Shown one piece after another: positions 59,880 through 64,000 of a DNA stretch of 64,000 nucleotides. A program made the translations under genes and the position numbers. This DNA is from Pseudorasbora parva (Eukaryota > Chordata > Actinopteri > Cypriniformes > Gobionidae). Location of the stretch: the NCBI RefSeq assembly GCF_024679245.1, contig NC_090178.1:21740703-21804702 (forward strand). The letters are read 5' to 3'. Each line of letters opens with the position of its first letter. The first letter of the stretch is position 1. The notes under the pieces are model-generated. The model worked only from the letters and a program-made list of their open reading frames with translations. It had not been told where the DNA came from and did no database searches.

Positions 59880-60233
59880 AGTTTTGATATATTTTAAAAT
59901 GTAATTTATTCTAGCGATGGCAAAGCTGGATTTTCAGCATCATTACTCCAGTTTTTAGTGTGACTTGATCCTTCAGAAAACATTACTGGTGCTCAATTAT
60001 TAATAGTGGTTATTATCTTCTTAATATTGTTTATACTTTTTTTCAGGATTATTTGATGAATTGAAAGTTCAAAAGAACAGCATGTATTTAAAAATAGAAA
60101 TATTTTGTAACATTATATATAATGTAAATGCATTGACTGTCATTTGAATCCATTTAACTGTCTATGTTGAATAAAAGTATACATTTCTGTTAAAAAAATA
60201 TTGTACTTGCCTCAAACTTTTAAATAGTAGTCT
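59880..60233 (+). repeat. Dispersed repeat, right portion with end
   Basis: GATGGCAAAGCTGGATTTTC, TCAGCATCATTACTCCAGTT, TTTTTTTCAGGATTATTTGA, GTTCAAAAGAACAGCATGTA and a terminal CTCAAACTTTTAAATAGTAG. This is the direct-orientation counterpart of 34829-35175. Confidence 0.8.
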
Positions 60234-60419
60234 AAAACATTTTTCAAAGACTGATAATATTAAATGTTTCTTCAGCACCAAATCATCAAATCTGTATAAA
60301 AAATTATAATAATTCCAAAACCATTTTACTCCCAGCATGTTAGTGTATATATATACAAAAGTTTAATTGACAAATATATAAAAGATGGTCCTCACTCCAG
60401 AATGCGGAAAACAAGATCC

Positions 60420-60965
60420 AGGGGGTGAGATTGGATCCAGTTCAACTTCTCCAACTCCTCCCACTTTACATATACCTCAACCTACTCGTCTCCGCTCCCT
60501 GGACCCTAAACCTAACCGTTTCTGCCCCCTGGATCTGGATCCAACTCCTCCCACTTAACATATCCAAAAGCCTGTCAGTCTCCACCCCCTGGACCTTAAA
60601 CCTACCCATCTCCACCCCCTGGATCTGGATCTGGATCCAACTCCTTCCACTTTACATATCCCTAAACCAACTCGTCTCTACCCCCTGGACCCTAAACCTA
60701 ACCGTGTCTGCCCCCTGGACCTGGATCCAACTCCTCCCACTTTAAATATACCTAAACCTACTCATCTCCACCCCCTGGACCCTAAACTTAACCGTCTCTA
60801 CCCCCTGGACCTGGATCCAACTCCTCCCACTTTAAATATACCTAAACCTGCTCATCTCAGCCCCCTGGACCCCGAACCTACCCATCTTCATTCCCTGGAT
60901 CTGGATCCAACTCCTCTCAATTTACGCATCCCCAAGCCTACCCGTCTCCGCCCTCTGGATCTCGT
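60420..60965. repeat. 90-bp minisatellite built of three 30-bp subunits, about six copies
   Basis: The landmark GGATCCAACTCCTCCCAC (or a close variant) starts at 60433, 60537, 60633, 60723, 60813 and 60903, i.e. spacings of 104, 96, 90, 90 and 90 bp. Each 90-bp unit comprises two related 30-bp parts (CCTAAACCTACTCATCTCCA and CCTAAACTTAACCGTCTCTA, each ending CCCCCTGGAC) and one CTGGATCCAACTCCTCCCAC part. Since 90 is a multiple of 3, the array gives a 106-codon open frame (60425-60745) that is not a gene. Confidence 0.95.
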
Positions 60966-62287
60966 GTTCTGCAGTGAGAGGCTACTGAGTTCAGAGCACA
61001 ACTCTGAAAAAAATTTTGCTCAGCACCAAAACTCCACTCGTACACACTGTAGTTCGCAAACACGGTACTTGTGAATACTGTAAATTGTTGATCTGGTGCT
61101 TTGTAAAAACAGGCTGCAACCTGAATCTCACTCCTCTTTTTTACAATTCATCTCCACGTCCATTCATGTGTGTCTGGTTTGCTGTGTGTTTTTGTTCTTT
61201 ATTTTCTTGTCCATCCTTCATAAAGTCTTTGCCTCTTCTTGGATGTGAAAAGTCTGTAGTAATTCTTCCTTAAAGTCTCATGAGTTGCGATTCATAATCA
61301 ATCACTTCAGGTTTTTTTTTTCTGAGCCTCTCTCAGGCTTGCTGTGCCTTTTATAATTGATGTCCCACAGGAGAAGGGTCAACCTTGGTCTCAATAATTT
61401 AGAGAGCTAGGGAGGAACCATGAAAGAAATAGAAAGCGTGAGGGAGATGGATGGATGAGTATCGATCAGTGGAGGCCGAGAAAAGCGTGCTCCTGAGTGG
61501 GAAGGAGAGAGAGGAAGTGAGCAAAGCCAGGTCGTGTCTGCTCTGCATTCAGGTGAAGTTCATCTGGCACTGCGCAAAAAGAGCAGAACCGTCAGTCTAT
61601 TCCTGAGTGCTGTTCTGCATGATGGGAAGTCATTACTATGCAATTAATCATGTGAGTGACAGGCTCATCGTAGCGGCCCTGACAGCACAGAGAAGAGGAC
61701 TGAGATCAGAGCTGTGTCAAACGCTCACCAACAATCTTCCACTGACGTGTGAAATGTTTGCATGGGGTGGACAGCCGTACAAGCTTATCCTGCCAAGCCA
61801 TCCTTAAGAGATAAATCTGATGTAAATGACCGAATGAAGACATCAAGAAAGCGAGCAGGCAGATGATATAGGCAGATTCTTATGATTCAGTGTCTGGCTT
61901 AAATCAAATAGAGACCAACACTGCAAACCCCGATGTGCTATGCTGGCAGAACAATGTATTTATATGCAGTCACGTACGTATAAAATATTATTAATAAATA
62001 AAATAAATGATTAGTTCTCATCACAAGTAGTCTATATAACATGCTTGAAGAAAAACATGGTTAGTAACAATGTAAGGTTTTATGTAAATTGGCCATACAC
62101 TCATGCTGCTCATTGAGGAAAAAAATGTATACCATATAATAGATGAGGTAAGGACATGAAAACCAAATGTTTAGCTCTATTTAGCCTTGCTTATTTTGTG
62201 TTTTGCCCTATTATTGTGTATTGTCATATTATAGCACTATAAACCCTAACAAGTCACATTAATTGTCTCGTGATTATTAAGTAATCC
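60966..62287. other. Non-coding stretch, nothing recognised
   Basis: No exon or repeat family could be assigned; open frames at 61016-61273 and 61607-61807 lack domains. Confidence 0.5.
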
Positions 62288-62562
62288 TAAAGGATTAGTT
62301 CACTTTAAAATGAAAATGAGTCCATGATTTACTCACCCTCAAGCCATCATAGGTGCATATGAGTCTTTCTGATGGATACAGTCAGAGATATATCAATAAA
62401 TATCCGGATGCTTCCAAGCTTTATAATGGCAGCGAACTGGGCCCACGAGTTTGAAGCTCAAAAAAGTGCATCCATCCATCATAAACATACTCCAAATGAC
62501 TCCAGGGGTTAATAAAGGCCTTCTGAAGCGAATCAATGTGGGGGGTTTAAAAAGAAAAATAT

Positions 62563-62632
<70 letters not shown>

Positions 62633-62700
62633 AAGTCCTGTCAGGTCAAGTCATCGTTGGAATGGATTCTGTTTATTTCACCTTGTCTAAATAAAAGTGC
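62288..62700 (+). repeat. Dispersed repeat with AAAGGATTAGTTCACTTT start and internal (AT)n
   Basis: AAAGGATTAGTTCACTTTAA, ATTTACTCACCCTCAAGCCA, TAAATATCCGGATGCTTCCA, TATAATGGCAGCGAACTGGG, CATCCATCCATCATAAACAT and TAATAAAGGCCTTCTGAAGC are blocks of a common cyprinid repeat distantly similar at its start to the GGTTAGTTCACC family. An AT tract fills 62563-62630. The right end was not found. Confidence 0.7.
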
Positions 62701-64000
62701 ACTTGGGTTCATCTACACTCGCCTCCAGGGGATCTCTACGTTATAATTGGATTTGAACTTGTGACAAAGTGCCCTTGAGGTAAGAGCTAAAAATGATGAG
62801 GATTGTTTAATTACCTTTCACCATTTATGGGGTTTTAATGGGAGTTACTGTTGTAAGAGTTTGTAAATCGCTACAATGTCAGTCTCTGATGGCAAACAGT
62901 TGTTTGTCATACTCCACTCCTGTAAGCACGACCAGATGGCGAGGTTTGTGAGGATTTAGTACGTCTAAATGATCATTAAGGAATGTAAAAAACAGATAAT
63001 AACGCATTCATTTACCTATAAACATCTCTGCCTTGCTCTCTCTCCTCCACGGAGTCTAAAGCGGTGGCAGGCCACCACAATGCTTTTGTTCGATTTAATT
63101 CGGCAGATTGAGAAAGGAGGGTTGGCTGGCATTTCAGACGGGTAGAGGTTTCCTCCACCACGGGAATCATTACAAGCTAATTTACCCCTCGCACATGTTT
63201 TCTGCCTCCCCACCATATGCTGTTTATGTACCTTCTAAGGAAATGATAATGAATTTCCAGGGCACTTCACTGTCAATTCGTCAGCCTCTCTCTTTATCAG
63301 AACTCTCTGCTGACACACTGTTGAAGGGGTTGATTACATTTGCACATCGGCCAATAGCTTCGCCCGCGCTGGGTCAGATGATGACTCCAAGTCTGACTTC
63401 AAATAATGAGAACGTTCTTTTTTTTGGATTGCATAAACCAAGATGTGGGCAATTCACATATTTGTCAGACTGTAAACAAACCTGTCGCTACTACAACTAT
63501 GAAACTAAAAGCTGCAGAGCAATATAGATGGCACAGCATTGAATAATATTACTACATAAAACAAAAGGGAACATTTCTGAGGAAAAAGGAAAAAAAGCCT
63601 AGGCCAACATGTTAAAAAATTTGACAACAGAGATATAAATATGCCTTTACGCAATTTCAGTGGCTTTACTATAAATACAGAAAAGTTACCATGATACCAC
63701 TACCACCAAAAATTGTGTCTGCTTTACTATAAAACCCACGCTCATTGCAACAGCTTCACTACTCGTTGTTTAACAGATGCACAATTTTATGGTAAGTTAG
63801 AACAGCCTGCAACCAATGACAGACAATAATAATGAAAATAAATAATCAACTATGACCAGTTAGCCTTCTAAATAAAATATTTTATCATAGCTTTAACCTA
63901 CAAAGTAGAGCAGCATACCTCATGCTGCGGGAAGTTCTTAATGTGTCAAATGTGGAAATTAAAATGTGATTTTGTGAAACAGAAAGTCCTTAGCCAAAAT
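62701..64000. other. Non-coding end of the window
   Basis: No exon or repeat was assigned. The plus-strand open frame at 63108-63527 overlaps a minus-strand frame and shows no domain. Confidence 0.5.

Overview
The window is vertebrate nuclear DNA, almost certainly from a cyprinid (carp, goldfish or minnow-type) fish. The evidence is the density of cyprinid-type dispersed repeats: several families of TTAA-flanked inverted-repeat elements, hAT-like elements with 8-bp target duplications, four Tc1-like remnants, a LINE tail, a tRNA-derived SINE, DIRS retrotransposons, and long CA, AG and AT microsatellites. There is no bacterial-type gene organisation. Most open frames of 60-150 codons are noise, microsatellite translations or transposon remnants.

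Host coding sequence: I can support one host exon, on the minus strand at 18470-18613. It is 48 codons, has consensus splice sites and encodes the C2H2 finger of a ZNF804A/ZNF804B-family protein. In the mammalian family this is exon 2, lying between very long introns. The rest of the window is therefore best read as intron 2 (1-18469) and intron 1 (18614-64000) of that gene, or flanking DNA. No other exon was found.

Transposon landscape: (a) 4842-8125 is an old, internally deleted DIRS element, itself inserted into an older dispersed repeat. (b) 25551-30909 is a structurally complete, apparently young DIRS retrotransposon of 5359 bp. It has a Gag-like ORF1, an RT-RNase H-methyltransferase frame, a tyrosine recombinase with its catalytic residues, 155-bp inverted terminal repeats differing at one position, and an internal complementary region matching both outer ends. 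It lies antisense to the host exon. (c) Elsewhere there are nested insertions: 1700-2185, 32641-34420, 37617-39453, 50299-51361 and 57549-58799.

Most notable observation: the ORF1 stop of the intact DIRS element lies in the context UCC-UGA, the same P-site/A-site pair used for +1 frameshifting in vertebrate antizyme mRNAs. The +1 frame is exactly the RT frame, that frame has no AUG before its conserved pre-RT region, and a strong two-part RNA stem (9 + 11 bp) follows about 20 nt downstream. The zero frame also continues open from this single UGA to the end of the recombinase. The element may thus use one recoding site to control its polyprotein. This is inference from sequence and needs experimental testing.
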